Position numbers and translations under genes: made by a program
Shown here: in pieces, positions 49,050 through 56,755 of the stretch
How the letters are laid out: every line of letters starts with the position of its first letter
Position numbering within the stretch: position 1 is the stretch's first letter
DNA from: Nocardia asteroides
GTDB taxonomy: Bacteria > Actinomycetota > Actinomycetes > Mycobacteriales > Mycobacteriaceae
DNA: 64,000 bases
Assembly (NCBI RefSeq): GCF_021183625.1
Contig: NZ_CP089214.1
Location: 6,696,001 to 6,760,000, forward strand
Reading direction: 5' to 3'
Notes under the pieces: generated by a model
What the model saw: only the letters and a program-made list of their open reading frames with translations
Databases searched by the model: none
What the model was told of the DNA's origin: nothing

Positions 49050-50108
49050 GTGGCCGCACCGGCCGACGCGCTCCTGCTGCTGTCGTTCGGCGGCCCGGAG
49101 CGCCCCGAGGACGTGATGCCGTTCCTGGAGAACGTGACCAGGGGCCGCAACGTCCCGCACGAGCGGCTGCTCGCGGTCGCCGAGCACTACCACCACTTCG
49201 GCGGGCGGTCGCCGATCAACGAGCTCAACCTGGCGATCATCGCCGCGGTGGAGGCGGAGATCGCGGCCGCCGGGCTAAAACTGCCGGTGTACTTCGGCAA
49301 CCGGAACTGGCACCCCATGGTCGAGGACACCGTGGCGCGGATGGCGGCCGACGGGGTCCGCTCGGCGCTGGTCTTCCCGACCTCGGCGTGGGGCGGGTAC
49401 TCCGGCTGCCTGCAGTACCACGAGGACATCGCGCGCGCCCGCGGCGCGGTCGGCGACGCCGCGCCGCGGCTGGTCAAGCTGCGGCAGTACTTCGACCACC
49501 CGCTGCTGATCGCGGCGTTCGCGGACGCGATCCGCACCGCGCTCGCCGAGCTGCCCGCCGACCGGCGCGACCGGGCGCGGCTGGTGTTCACCGCGCACTC
49601 GGTTCCGGTCTCCGCGGACGGCACCGCGGGCCCGCCCGCGCTCGGCGGGCAGCTGTACTCGCGCCAGGTCGCCGAGGCGGCCCGGCTCTGCGCCGAGGCC
49701 GTCGGCTTCGGCGACTTCGACGTGGTGTGGCAGTCGCGCTCGGGCCCCCCGCAGATCCCGTGGCTGGAGCCGGACATCCTCGACCACCTGGAGGCGCTGA
49801 GCGGCAAGGGAATCGACGCCGTCGTGGTCTGCCCGGTCGGCTTCGTCTCCGACCACCTCGAGGTCATCTGGGACCTGGACAACGAGGCCGAGGAGCGGGC
49901 CCGCGAACTCGGCATGGCCTTCGCCCGCGCAGGCACCCCCGGCGCCGACCCGCGCTTCGCGAAGCTCGTCCTGGAGCTGATCGCCGAGCACCTCGACGCA
50001 GCCCCCGCGCGCAAACTCGGCGCGGTCCCCGGCTTCGGCTCCACCCCGGACGGCGCCCCCTGCGCCGTCGGCTGCTGCGCGCCCCCCCGCCGCCCCACCG
50101 CCTCCTGA
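49050..50108 (+). CDS. cpfC: Coproporphyrin III ferrochelatase
   Basis: The 352-residue ferrochelatase (also named hemH or hemZ) inserts Fe2+ into coproporphyrin III in the actinobacterial heme pathway. The metal-site motif FTAHSVP and SGPPQIPWLEPD are conserved. A C-terminal cluster of cysteines (PCAVGCCAPP) with the internal cysteine in GYSGCLQYHED fits the [2Fe-2S] cluster seen in actinobacterial enzymes. The GTG at 49050 follows GAGGAGG. Its place after inhA matches Rv1485. Confidence 0.96.
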   Translation: MAAPADALLLLSFGGPERPEDVMPFLENVTRGRNVPHERLLAVAEHYHHFGGRSPINELNLAIIAAVEAEIAAAGLKLPVYFGNRNWHPMVEDTVARMAADGVRSALVFPTSAWGGYSGCLQYHEDIARARGAVGDAAPRLVKLRQYFDHPLLIAAFADAIRTALAELPADRRDRARLVFTAHSVPVSADGTAGPPALGGQLYSRQVAEAARLCAEAVGFGDFDVVWQSRSGPPQIPWLEPDILDHLEALSGKGIDAVVVCPVGFVSDHLEVIWDLDNEAEERARELGMAFARAGTPGADPRFAKLVLELIAEHLDAAPARKLGAVPGFGSTPDGAPCAVGCCAPPRRPTAS

Positions 50109-50222
50109 CGGAAGAGCGGCGCCTGGCGCAAGCCATCGAAACACGGGGCTCCTCACCCGTTAATACCGTGCGCGAACAGGCGATATACAGGCGTCGGTCG
50201 AACACGGCACCAGGGGGAGACA

Positions 50223-51029
50223 GTGCGACTTCAGCGATTCATCCACACGGCTTTCATCATCTGCGCGGTCGCGGCGGTCGCCGCGTGCGAGGGCGGCGGG
50301 ACGAGTACGGCGCAACCGGAGGCGTCCCGCTCCGACTCGTCCACCGGCGCGCCGGCGCCGCGCTCGAGCATCGCCGCACCGGCATCGCCGACTTCGCTAC
50401 CGGCCCCCGCCGACCCGGAGACACCGGCCACCGAACCCGCGTCGAGCACCGGATCCGGCACGGTCGTGCTGCGCACCGCCACCGTCGGAGGTGTCGCGGT
50501 GCCGAACGTTCCGGTGCGCCTCGCCCGCTACGCACCGTGTGATCCCGCTTCGCGGGAGTTGCCGGAGGGGATTCCGGAGGTCGGGCACTGGACGGGCAGC
50601 ACCGACGCCGACGGGCGGAGCGCGTTCCCGGTGCCGGTGGGCTGCTATCACTTCGGCATGACTCCGCCGCCCGGCTCCGACCCCGTGCCGGAGGGCATGC
50701 ACACGCTCTTCGTGACGACGGACGGCGAATCGGTCACCGGCTCGTTGCGTTTCCAGAATCCCGCGCCGACGTCGGATTGCGACCCGCGGAGCATCGCCGG
50801 GGACCTCGACCTCGCCGACTATCAGCGGAACGCGACCGCGACGGTGCGCGAATGCGACGGCACCTGGGCGGTCATCGCGTGGGAAGTGCCCGGCGACAGC
50901 CAGCGCATCGTACGGCGCGCGGCCGCGGGCTGGACCACCTACGTGATCTTCCCGCACAACCGGTGCTGGACCCAGGCGAAGACCGACGGCGCGCCGGAGA
51001 TGCTGGAGCGGTACTTCACCGCGTGCTGA
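50223..51029 (+). CDS. Lipoprotein of unknown function
   Basis: A lipoprotein signal is clear: the hydrophobic stretch FIICAVAAVAAC ends in the lipobox with C22 as the lipidation site. Next comes a Ser/Pro/Ala-rich linker (about 25-80), then a beta-rich domain of about 190 residues with six cysteines, including SDCDPRS and the C-terminal FTAC. GGVAVPNVPVRLARYAPC with TDADGRSAFPVPVGCYHF suggests a carboxypeptidase-regulatory or prealbumin-like fold, but I do not recognise a family. The GTG at 50223 follows AGGGGGAG. It is absent from the corresponding M. tuberculosis region. Confidence 0.8.
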   Translation: MRLQRFIHTAFIICAVAAVAACEGGGTSTAQPEASRSDSSTGAPAPRSSIAAPASPTSLPAPADPETPATEPASSTGSGTVVLRTATVGGVAVPNVPVRLARYAPCDPASRELPEGIPEVGHWTGSTDADGRSAFPVPVGCYHFGMTPPPGSDPVPEGMHTLFVTTDGESVTGSLRFQNPAPTSDCDPRSIAGDLDLADYQRNATATVRECDGTWAVIAWEVPGDSQRIVRRAAAGWTTYVIFPHNRCWTQAKTDGAPEMLERYFTAC

Positions 51030-51047
51030 GCGCCCGGCGGAAATGGC

Positions 51048-51081
51048 TCAGGCCAGAGAGACCGAAATCTCTCTGGCCTGA
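51048..51081. terminator. Hairpin between lipoprotein gene and tRNA
   Basis: A perfect 13-bp stem, TCAGGCCAGAGAG and CTCTCTGGCCTGA, with an 8-nt loop lies between the plus-strand lipoprotein gene and the minus-strand tRNA. It probably terminates both. No T-tract follows. Confidence 0.75.
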
Positions 51082-51085
51082 ACCG

Positions 51086-51162
51086 TGGTAGCGGGGACAG
51101 GATTTGAACCTGCGACCTCTGGGTTATGAGCCCAGCGAGCTACCGAGCTGCTCCACCCCGCG
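51086..51162 (-). tRNA. metU: Initiator tRNA-fMet (CAT)
   Basis: The 77-nt minus-strand sequence folds as a full cloverleaf with anticodon CAT in CTCATAA and an encoded CCA end. Position 1 (C) does not pair with position 72 (T), and the anticodon stem has three consecutive G-C pairs. Both are hallmarks of the initiator tRNA recognised by formyltransferase and IF2. Confidence 0.97.
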
Positions 51163-51239
51163 TTGCATTCATTACCTTACACACCGCCCGCCGAGATGCG
51201 AAATCGCCTCGATGCGCGCGGGTGCGGCAGGATGCTGCT

Positions 51240-51863
51240 GTGCTGCCGGAAATCCTGAACGGCGCGGGAATCGCCGTCTTCGCCGCCTCGGGCGCCCTGG
51301 TCGGGGTGCGCAAGGACCTCGATCTGTGGGGCATCGTCACGGTCGGCGTGCTGACCGGGGTGGGCGGCGGCATCCTGCGCGACGTGCTGCTCGGCCGGGT
51401 ACCGCCGACGGCGGTGCAGGACTGGGTGCCGATCGGCATCGCCTCGGTCGCGGCGCTGGCCGTCTTCTTCTTCCACCCCGCCTTCACCGCGCTGCGCCGG
51501 ACCGTCCTGGTCCTGGACGCCGTCGGGATGGGGCTGTTCGCGGCGACCGGTGCGGCCATCGCGCTCGACCTGCACAGCAGCCCGTCGGCGGCCACGCTGG
51601 TCGGGCTGCTCACGGCGGTGGGCGGCGGCATCCTGCGGGACGTGGTCGTCCGCGAGATCCCGCTGCTGCTGCAGCCGGCGGATCTCTACGCCGTCCCCGC
51701 GTTGCTCGGCGCGGCGATCGTGGCGCTCGGCGGCACCTACACCGATGTCGCGCAGGCGGTGTGGCTGGTCACCGGCGCGGTGGCGGCGACCGGGCTGCGG
51801 CTGCTCGGCCTGCTCTTCGGCTGGCGGCTGCCGACCGCGCCCCGGCCCCGGCTCCGGGGGTGA
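51240..51863 (+). CDS. TRIC-family (UPF0126) cation channel protein
   Basis: The 207-residue membrane protein consists of two three-helix repeats plus a seventh helix. The duplicated GGGILRDVLLG and GGGILRDVVV motifs with VGVRKDLDLWG are diagnostic of the bacterial trimeric intracellular cation channel family, which conducts monovalent cations. The GTG at 51240 follows AGGATG and starts directly at the first helix. It is divergent from the initiator tRNA and appears to be an insertion relative to M. tuberculosis. Confidence 0.9.
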   Translation: MLPEILNGAGIAVFAASGALVGVRKDLDLWGIVTVGVLTGVGGGILRDVLLGRVPPTAVQDWVPIGIASVAALAVFFFHPAFTALRRTVLVLDAVGMGLFAATGAAIALDLHSSPSAATLVGLLTAVGGGILRDVVVREIPLLLQPADLYAVPALLGAAIVALGGTYTDVAQAVWLVTGAVAATGLRLLGLLFGWRLPTAPRPRLRG

Positions 51864-51890
51864 GCGGGCCGCCGCCCGGTTTCGCGGGGG

Positions 51891-52703
51891 TCAGGCGGAG
51901 CGGGCCGCCGCGGCGTGCACGGCGACCAGCCTGGCGGCGCGGATGGCGTCCCAGAGCGGGCGCAGCAGCGTCTCCTGCGCGCCCATCGAGCCCGCCGAGG
52001 TCGGGCGCGAGGCCGGCTCCCGCTGCGCGACGGTGAGAATGGCGGCGACATGGTCGGCGGTGTCCAGGATTCGCCTGGCGCGCAGCGGAACCGAGTCCGG
52101 GTAGTCGTGCCTGGAGTAGTCGGCGAGCTCGGCCTCGATCAGCTCGCGCGGGTCACCGGAGCCGCCGCCCATGGCGGTGGTGTGCAGTTGCTGCAGCGCG
52201 TCGGCGGCGTCCCGGACGGCCTCGCGCATCGCGTACTCGGCCTCGCCGAGCGACATGTCCTGGCCGTGCTCCGGGCGCACCGGCGCGCTGTAGACGGTCC
52301 ACTGCAGGGTGCCCTCGTCGGTCCAGTGCGGGATCAGCCCGGTGCCGTCGCCGCCGGGCACCCCGATCAGCAGCCCCTCCTCGGCCTCCAGCGCGTCCGC
52401 GGCGAAGGCGGTCCCCGGCGGGAGGCCGCGCAGGTCACCGGGGACCGGAAGGACCAGCCGCATGCGGGCGCCCGGCTCGGCCATCGCCTCGCGGATCACC
52501 TTGAGCAGCGCCATGATTCCGGCGCCGGCATTGCCGTGCGCGGACCAGGGCAGGTCGGTGCGGCCGCCGGTCACCGGGTCGCCCGCAGCGATGGTGTGCG
52601 TCGGCGACCAGGCCTGCAGCGCCTCGAGGACGTCGTCGGGTGCGCTGCAGCCGGCCAGCCAGGAGCCGGCCCAGACCGTCAGCGTGGCACTGGGGGAGCA
52701 CAT
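51891..52703 (-). CDS. Rv1486c-like conserved protein
   Basis: The 270-residue protein is mostly polar with no membrane segment. GNAGAGIMALLKVIREAM, GEAEYAMREAVRDAADALQQLH and LWDAIRAARLVAVH are its helical parts. Its position between the ferrochelatase gene and nfeD, and its orientation, match Rv1486c, a conserved actinobacterial protein without known function. The ATG at 52703 is preceded at 8 nt by TATGCT, indicating a leaderless transcript. Confidence 0.7.
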   Translation of the reverse strand: MCSPSATLTVWAGSWLAGCSAPDDVLEALQAWSPTHTIAAGDPVTGGRTDLPWSAHGNAGAGIMALLKVIREAMAEPGARMRLVLPVPGDLRGLPPGTAFAADALEAEEGLLIGVPGGDGTGLIPHWTDEGTLQWTVYSAPVRPEHGQDMSLGEAEYAMREAVRDAADALQQLHTTAMGGGSGDPRELIEAELADYSRHDYPDSVPLRARRILDTADHVAAILTVAQREPASRPTSAGSMGAQETLLRPLWDAIRAARLVAVHAAAARSA

Positions 52704-52711
52704 GACATTCG

Positions 52712-52717
52712 AGCATA
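52712..52717 (-). promoter_or_regulatory. -10 hexamer TATGCT (leaderless) for the Rv1486c-like gene
   Basis: TATGCT on the minus strand ends 8 nt before ATG 52703, and no ribosome binding site is present between them. Confidence 0.5.
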
Positions 52718-52781
52718 GAGGCTGTCCGCGAGCGGCGGGCGACGTCGACGGCGGCACCGGCGCGACCGGATCACCCCGGGG

Positions 52782-53609
52782 TCACTCCGGTTCGGTGACG
52801 AAGTCGATCAGCCGCTCCACAGCGCCGATCAGCGGCGATTCCAGGTCCCGGAAGCTGTCGACCCCGGCCTGCACGCGCCGCCAGCCGTCCTGTGGCGAAC
52901 CCCACCGCAACCGGGTGCAGACGCCGGTCTTCCAGTCCTCGCCGCGCGGCACCCGCGGCCACTCCGCGATGCCGAGCGCGGAGGGCTTCACCGCCTCCCA
53001 CACGTCGACGTAGGGATGCCCGGTGACCAGCACGTACGGCCCGAGCCCCTGGGTGAGCCGGTCCTCCTTGGTCCCGGTGATCAGGTGGTCGACCAGCACC
53101 CCGACCCGGCGGCCGGGGCCGGGCTCGAACTCGGCGAGCCGGGCGGCCAGGTTGTCCAGCCCCTCCAGGTGCTCGACCACCACGCCCTCGACCCGGAGGT
53201 CGTGGCCCCAGACCCGCTCCACCAGCGCCGCGTCGTGCACGCCCTCGACCCAGATCCGGCTGCCGCGCGCGACCCTGGCGCGCAGCCCGGCCACCCGGGT
53301 GGAGCCGGAGGCCGAGCGGGTCGCCGCGGCGGGCGGCGCCGCGGCCGGGCGGACCAGGGTGACCGGCTCGCCGTCGAGCAGGAACGCCGCCGCGCGCAGC
53401 GCGAACAGCCGGACCGCGCCGCGCCGGTCCTCCAGCTTCACGAACTCGCCGTCGTAGCTGCGGTCGAATCCGACGACGGCACCGCAGAATCCGCTCGCCG
53501 CGTCCTCCACCACCAGATCGCGCTCCGCGGCGACCTCAGGCACCGCCCGCCGCTTCGCCCCGGAGTGCCCGGAGAAGATGTCGCCGCCGTAGTTGTCGCG
53601 CCCACTCAC
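52782..53609 (-). CDS. DUF3097 family protein with Toprim-like motifs
   Basis: The 275-residue protein matches the actinobacterial DUF3097 family over its whole length. An SH3-like N-terminal part (about 35-90) is followed by a domain with RIWVEGVHDAALVERVWG (E122, D126) and GVLVDHLITGTKED (D174). These resemble the hhhEGxxD and hhhD segments of Toprim domains found in primases and topoisomerases; that reading is mine. A C-terminal part follows with VTGHPYVDVWEAVKPSALG. The GTG at 53609 begins MSGRDNYGGDIF. It is divergent from nfeD. Confidence 0.85.
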   Translation of the reverse strand: MSGRDNYGGDIFSGHSGAKRRAVPEVAAERDLVVEDAASGFCGAVVGFDRSYDGEFVKLEDRRGAVRLFALRAAAFLLDGEPVTLVRPAAAPPAAATRSASGSTRVAGLRARVARGSRIWVEGVHDAALVERVWGHDLRVEGVVVEHLEGLDNLAARLAEFEPGPGRRVGVLVDHLITGTKEDRLTQGLGPYVLVTGHPYVDVWEAVKPSALGIAEWPRVPRGEDWKTGVCTRLRWGSPQDGWRRVQAGVDSFRDLESPLIGAVERLIDFVTEPE

Positions 53610-53686
53610 GGCTCCCGAAACTACCCCGCGGTGCGCCCGTTCCGGTCGCGCCGCGCGCTACGACCCGGAACGCCGGTCCCGGCGGC

Positions 53687-53692
53687 TAGAGT
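53687..53692 (+). promoter_or_regulatory. -10 hexamer TAGAGT (leaderless) for nfeD
   Basis: TAGAGT ends 6 nt before the GTG start at 53699; transcription would start at the start codon. Confidence 0.5.
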
Positions 53693-53698
53693 TGGGGC

Positions 53699-54130
53699 GT
53701 GGCCGCAATCGTCTGGCTGGTCGCGGGAATCCTGCTCGCGGCGGCGGAGATCTTCACCGGGGAGCTGACCCTGCTCACGCTGGGGCTGGCCGCGCTCGGC
53801 ACGGCGGGGGTGAGCGCGACGCTGGACACCTCGCTGGTGGTCGACGCGCTGGTCTTCGCCGCGATCACGCTGGTGCTCTTCGCCGGCGTGCGCCCGGTGC
53901 TGCGCCGCAGGTTCGGCACGCCGCCGCCGATCGCCACCAATGTGGACGCGCTGCCCGGCAAGACCGCGCTGGTGCTGCAGCGGGTGGCCGAGCACGCCGG
54001 TCGGGTCAAGATCGACGGCGAGGTGTGGACCGCGCGCCCGCTGAATCCGGACGACACCTACGAAGAGGGTTCGAGCGTGTACGTGATGAAGATCGACGGC
54101 GCGACCGCCGTCGTCTGGAAGGGGCCGTAA
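53699..54130 (+). CDS. nfeD: NfeD-like membrane protein (Rv1487-like)
   Basis: The 143-residue protein has three transmembrane helices (about 1-65) and a C-terminal OB-fold NfeD domain (about 80-143, with VDALPGKTALVLQRV and SSVYVMKIDGATAVV). NfeD proteins pair with SPFH/stomatin proteins in membrane microdomains. The stop shares its A with the start of the SPFH gene (TAATG), so the partners are translationally coupled. Confidence 0.93.
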   Translation: MAAIVWLVAGILLAAAEIFTGELTLLTLGLAALGTAGVSATLDTSLVVDALVFAAITLVLFAGVRPVLRRRFGTPPPIATNVDALPGKTALVLQRVAEHAGRVKIDGEVWTARPLNPDDTYEEGSSVYVMKIDGATAVVWKGP

Positions 54131-55410
54131 TGGCTGTACTGATCGTCGCCGCCGTCCTCGTCCTGCTGGTCGTCGTGGTGGTGTTCAAGTCGATCGCGCT
54201 GGTGCCGCAGGCCGAGGCCGCGGTCATCGAGCGGCTCGGCCGCTACTCGCGCACCGTCTCCGGGCAGCTGACCTTCCTGGTCCCGTTCGCGGACCGGGTG
54301 CGCGCCAAGGTCGACCTGCGCGAGCGGGTGGTCTCCTTCCCGCCGCAGCCGGTGATCACCCAGGACAACCTGACGCTGCAGATCGACTCGGTGGTGTACT
54401 TCCAGGTCACCAGCCCGCAGGCGGCGGTCTACGAGATCAGCAACTACATCGCCGCGGTCGAGCAGCTCACCGTCACCACGCTGCGCAACGTGGTCGGCGG
54501 GATGACCCTGGAGGAGACGCTGACCTCCCGCGACGAGATCAACAACCAGCTGCGCGGAGTGCTGGACGAGGCCACCGGCCGCTGGGGGCTCCGGGTCGCC
54601 AGGGTCGAGCTCAAGGCCATCGACCCGCCGCCGTCGATCCAGGAGTCGATGGAGAAGCAGATGAAGGCGGACCGCGAGAAGCGGGCCATGATCCTGACCG
54701 CGGAGGGCACGCGGGAATCGCAGATCAAGACCGCCGAGGGCGCCAAGCAGGCGCAGATCCTGGCCGCCGAGGGCGGCAAGCAGTCCAACATCCTCTCCGC
54801 CGAGGGCGAGCGGCAGAGCCGCATCCTGCGCGCCCAGGGCGAGCGCGCCGCCGCCTACCTGCAGGCGCAGGGCCAGGCGAAGGCGATCGAGAAGGTGTTC
54901 GCCGCGATCAAGTCGGGCAAGCCGACCCCGGAGCTGCTCGCCTACCAGTACATGCAGACGCTTCCGCTGGTCGCCAAGGGCGACGCGAACAAGGTGTGGC
55001 TGGTGCCGAGCGATTTCGGCAAGGCGCTGGAGGGCTTCGCGAAGAGCTTCGGCAGCCAGGGCGACGACGGCGTCTTCCGCTACGAGCCGCCCACCGCCGA
55101 CGTCGAGCAGAGCCGCCCGGAGGACGGCGACGACGAGGTGGCCGACTGGTTCGACACCGCGCCCGACCCGGCCATCGCGCAGGCGGTGCGCGCCGCCGAG
55201 GAGACCGCGCGCACCCCGGTCGACACCTCCCCGCCGACCGGGACCGGCAGGCGTGCGCCCGCGCCGCAACCGCCCGCCGTCCCGCCGCAGCAGGCGTTCC
55301 CCTCGGCCCAGCAGCAGCCGGAGCCGCCCGCCGAGCAGCAGCGTCCGCCCGCGCACCGGGCGGACGACCCGCACGGCAAGCCGTGGCAGCCGCCGGGCAC
55401 CTTCCAGTAG
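54130..55410 (+). CDS. SPFH/stomatin-family protein (QmcA/Rv1488-like)
   Basis: The 426-residue protein has an N-terminal membrane helix (MAVLIVAAVLVLLVVVVVF), a band-7/SPFH domain (about 20-200, PQAEAAVIERLGRY) and a long helical region with repeated GEGxxQ-type units (ILTAEGTRES, ILAAEGGKQ, ILSAEGERQ). A Pro/Gln-rich tail of about 100 residues follows. It should form large oligomeric rings that organise the membrane with NfeD. The tail is longer than in most homologues. Confidence 0.94.
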   Translation: MAVLIVAAVLVLLVVVVVFKSIALVPQAEAAVIERLGRYSRTVSGQLTFLVPFADRVRAKVDLRERVVSFPPQPVITQDNLTLQIDSVVYFQVTSPQAAVYEISNYIAAVEQLTVTTLRNVVGGMTLEETLTSRDEINNQLRGVLDEATGRWGLRVARVELKAIDPPPSIQESMEKQMKADREKRAMILTAEGTRESQIKTAEGAKQAQILAAEGGKQSNILSAEGERQSRILRAQGERAAAYLQAQGQAKAIEKVFAAIKSGKPTPELLAYQYMQTLPLVAKGDANKVWLVPSDFGKALEGFAKSFGSQGDDGVFRYEPPTADVEQSRPEDGDDEVADWFDTAPDPAIAQAVRAAEETARTPVDTSPPTGTGRRAPAPQPPAVPPQQAFPSAQQQPEPPAEQQRPPAHRADDPHGKPWQPPGTFQ

Positions 55411-55419
55411 CAGCTCCGC

Positions 55420-55451
55420 AGCGGGACGAGACCGATCGGTCTCGTCCCGCT
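55420..55451 (+). terminator. Terminator of the nfeD-SPFH operon
   Basis: A perfect 32-bp palindrome, AGCGGGACGAGACC-GATC-GGTCTCGTCCCGCT, is followed by CCGGTTTT. It starts 10 bp after the SPFH stop. Confidence 0.88.
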
Positions 55452-55497
55452 CCGGTTTTCGCCCCGGTGACGTGCAGGGGAACATCCGCCTGCGCGA

Positions 55498-55527
55498 TTG
55501 ACGAACGGGCACGGCGGGTTCTCTAAT
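55498..55527 (+). promoter_or_regulatory. Promoter upstream of the corA leader
   Basis: TTGACG (55498-55503) and TCTAAT (55522-55527) are 18 bp apart. Transcription would start near 55534, leaving a leader of about 180 nt before corA. That leader holds a hairpin with perfect 8-bp arms (CCCGGAGC at 55554, GCTCCGGG at 55583) and a short ORF. Confidence 0.5.
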
Positions 55528-55621
55528 GGTCGGCGGCGCACGTCGCGCCCACCCCCGGAGCTCGTGCGCGGAAGTCGGGTGCGCTCCGGGAATCCTCGCT
55601 CACGCACCGGAAGGGCTCGCC

Positions 55622-55708
55622 ATGACCACGATCCACCCGACTGCCGAGAAGTGCCCGCGCGCAATCGTTCTCCGCGCGGTGGCAGCAGCAGTCTCGCACG
55701 GAGGGTAG
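55622..55708 (+). CDS. 28-codon upstream ORF in the corA leader
   Basis: The ATG at 55622 has GGAAGGG about 8 nt upstream. The peptide is MTTIHPTAEKCPRAIVLRAV plus eight residues, and the stop lies 6 nt before the corA GTG, so ribosomes ending here could reinitiate on corA. It is unlike any leader peptide I know. The rest of the 55452-55714 gap is the promoter and hairpin described at 55498. Confidence 0.4.
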   Translation: MTTIHPTAEKCPRAIVLRAVAAAVSHGG

Positions 55709-55714
55709 GGCGCC

Positions 55715-56641
55715 GTGGCCGTTTCCGCCGTCTCCCCCGTCCGCTTCGACACCGAGGTTCTGCAGAAACACTGGATCCCGCTGCCCGCGGGCGACCACGA
55801 CACCGCCGCCGTGCTCCGCGAACGCCTCGGCGTCGACTTCGCCGAGGCGGGGGAGCGGATCTGGGCCACCGAGGACTTCCTCTACGTCCCGGTCGCGCTG
55901 GACTACCTGTGCGCGGGCCGGGTGCAGCCCGGCAGCGTGGTGTTCGCGCTCGGGCGCGAGTTCCTGGTGACGCTGCAGCCGCGCGAGCACTTCCCGCCGT
56001 TCGACGCCGCCATCGTCGAGATGCGCAGGCGCGCCGAGCTGACCGCCTCCGCGCACGGCGTCATGTACACGCTGCTCTGGGCCATGAACGATGCCGCCGA
56101 GCAGGTGGTCGAGCACGGCGGCGCGCTGCTCGACGCGCTGCGCGACGATATCGACGGCCCCGGCGGGGTGCACTACGGCCGGGAGATCGCCCCCACCGCG
56201 GTGCGCGAGCTCATGGCCCGGATCGGCGCCGCCGAGGAGACGCTCTCCCGGGCCCGCCGCGCCCAGGTGCGGCTGGCGCGCGCCGCCAGGCAGTTGCGGG
56301 CCGAGGCCACCGGCCGCAGCACCGGGCTGCGGCCGCTGCTGGACGACCTGCTCGACGACGTCGACGGGGTCGCGCAGCAGGCGGGGTTCGAGCACGACCG
56401 GGTCGGCTACCTGCAGCAGTCGCTGCGCACCCGGCTCGACGCCGAGCACACCAGGATCGTGAAGGCCTCGGCGGTGCTCTCCGCGGTACTGCTGCCGCCG
56501 ATCCTGATCGCCGCGCTCTACGGCATCGATGCGAGCTGGATGCCGGAGCTGTCCTGGCAGCACGTGGTGCTCGCGACCGTCCCGCTCAGCATGCTCGCGG
56601 TCGCCGTCGCGCTGGCGATCGTGGCGCGCCGCAACCGCTGA
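55715..56641 (+). CDS. CorA-like divalent-cation transporter with altered GMN motif
   Basis: The 308-residue protein has a soluble alpha/beta N-terminal domain, long helices (about 130-250) and two C-terminal transmembrane helices (VLSAVLLPPILIAALYG and HVVLATVPLSMLAVAVALAIV). That is the CorA layout for Mg2+/Co2+ transport. The signature at the end of the first helix, normally YGMNF, reads YGIDASWMPEL (G270, I271, D272), so the key Asn is replaced by Asp. Ion choice or activity may differ. The GTG at 55715 follows GGAGGGTAGGG. It lies behind a long leader with a short ORF. Confidence 0.87.
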   Translation: MAVSAVSPVRFDTEVLQKHWIPLPAGDHDTAAVLRERLGVDFAEAGERIWATEDFLYVPVALDYLCAGRVQPGSVVFALGREFLVTLQPREHFPPFDAAIVEMRRRAELTASAHGVMYTLLWAMNDAAEQVVEHGGALLDALRDDIDGPGGVHYGREIAPTAVRELMARIGAAEETLSRARRAQVRLARAARQLRAEATGRSTGLRPLLDDLLDDVDGVAQQAGFEHDRVGYLQQSLRTRLDAEHTRIVKASAVLSAVLLPPILIAALYGIDASWMPELSWQHVVLATVPLSMLAVAVALAIVARRNR

Positions 56642-56755
56642 CCGGCGGCGGCAGCCGGAAACACGCCGTGTAGCCGGTATTTTCGGCGTGGCGGGCGGCC
56701 GATCGGTGCAAGCTGGACGGTGATCTGTTCGGCCGGTCGGCGGGGGTGGTGCGCG

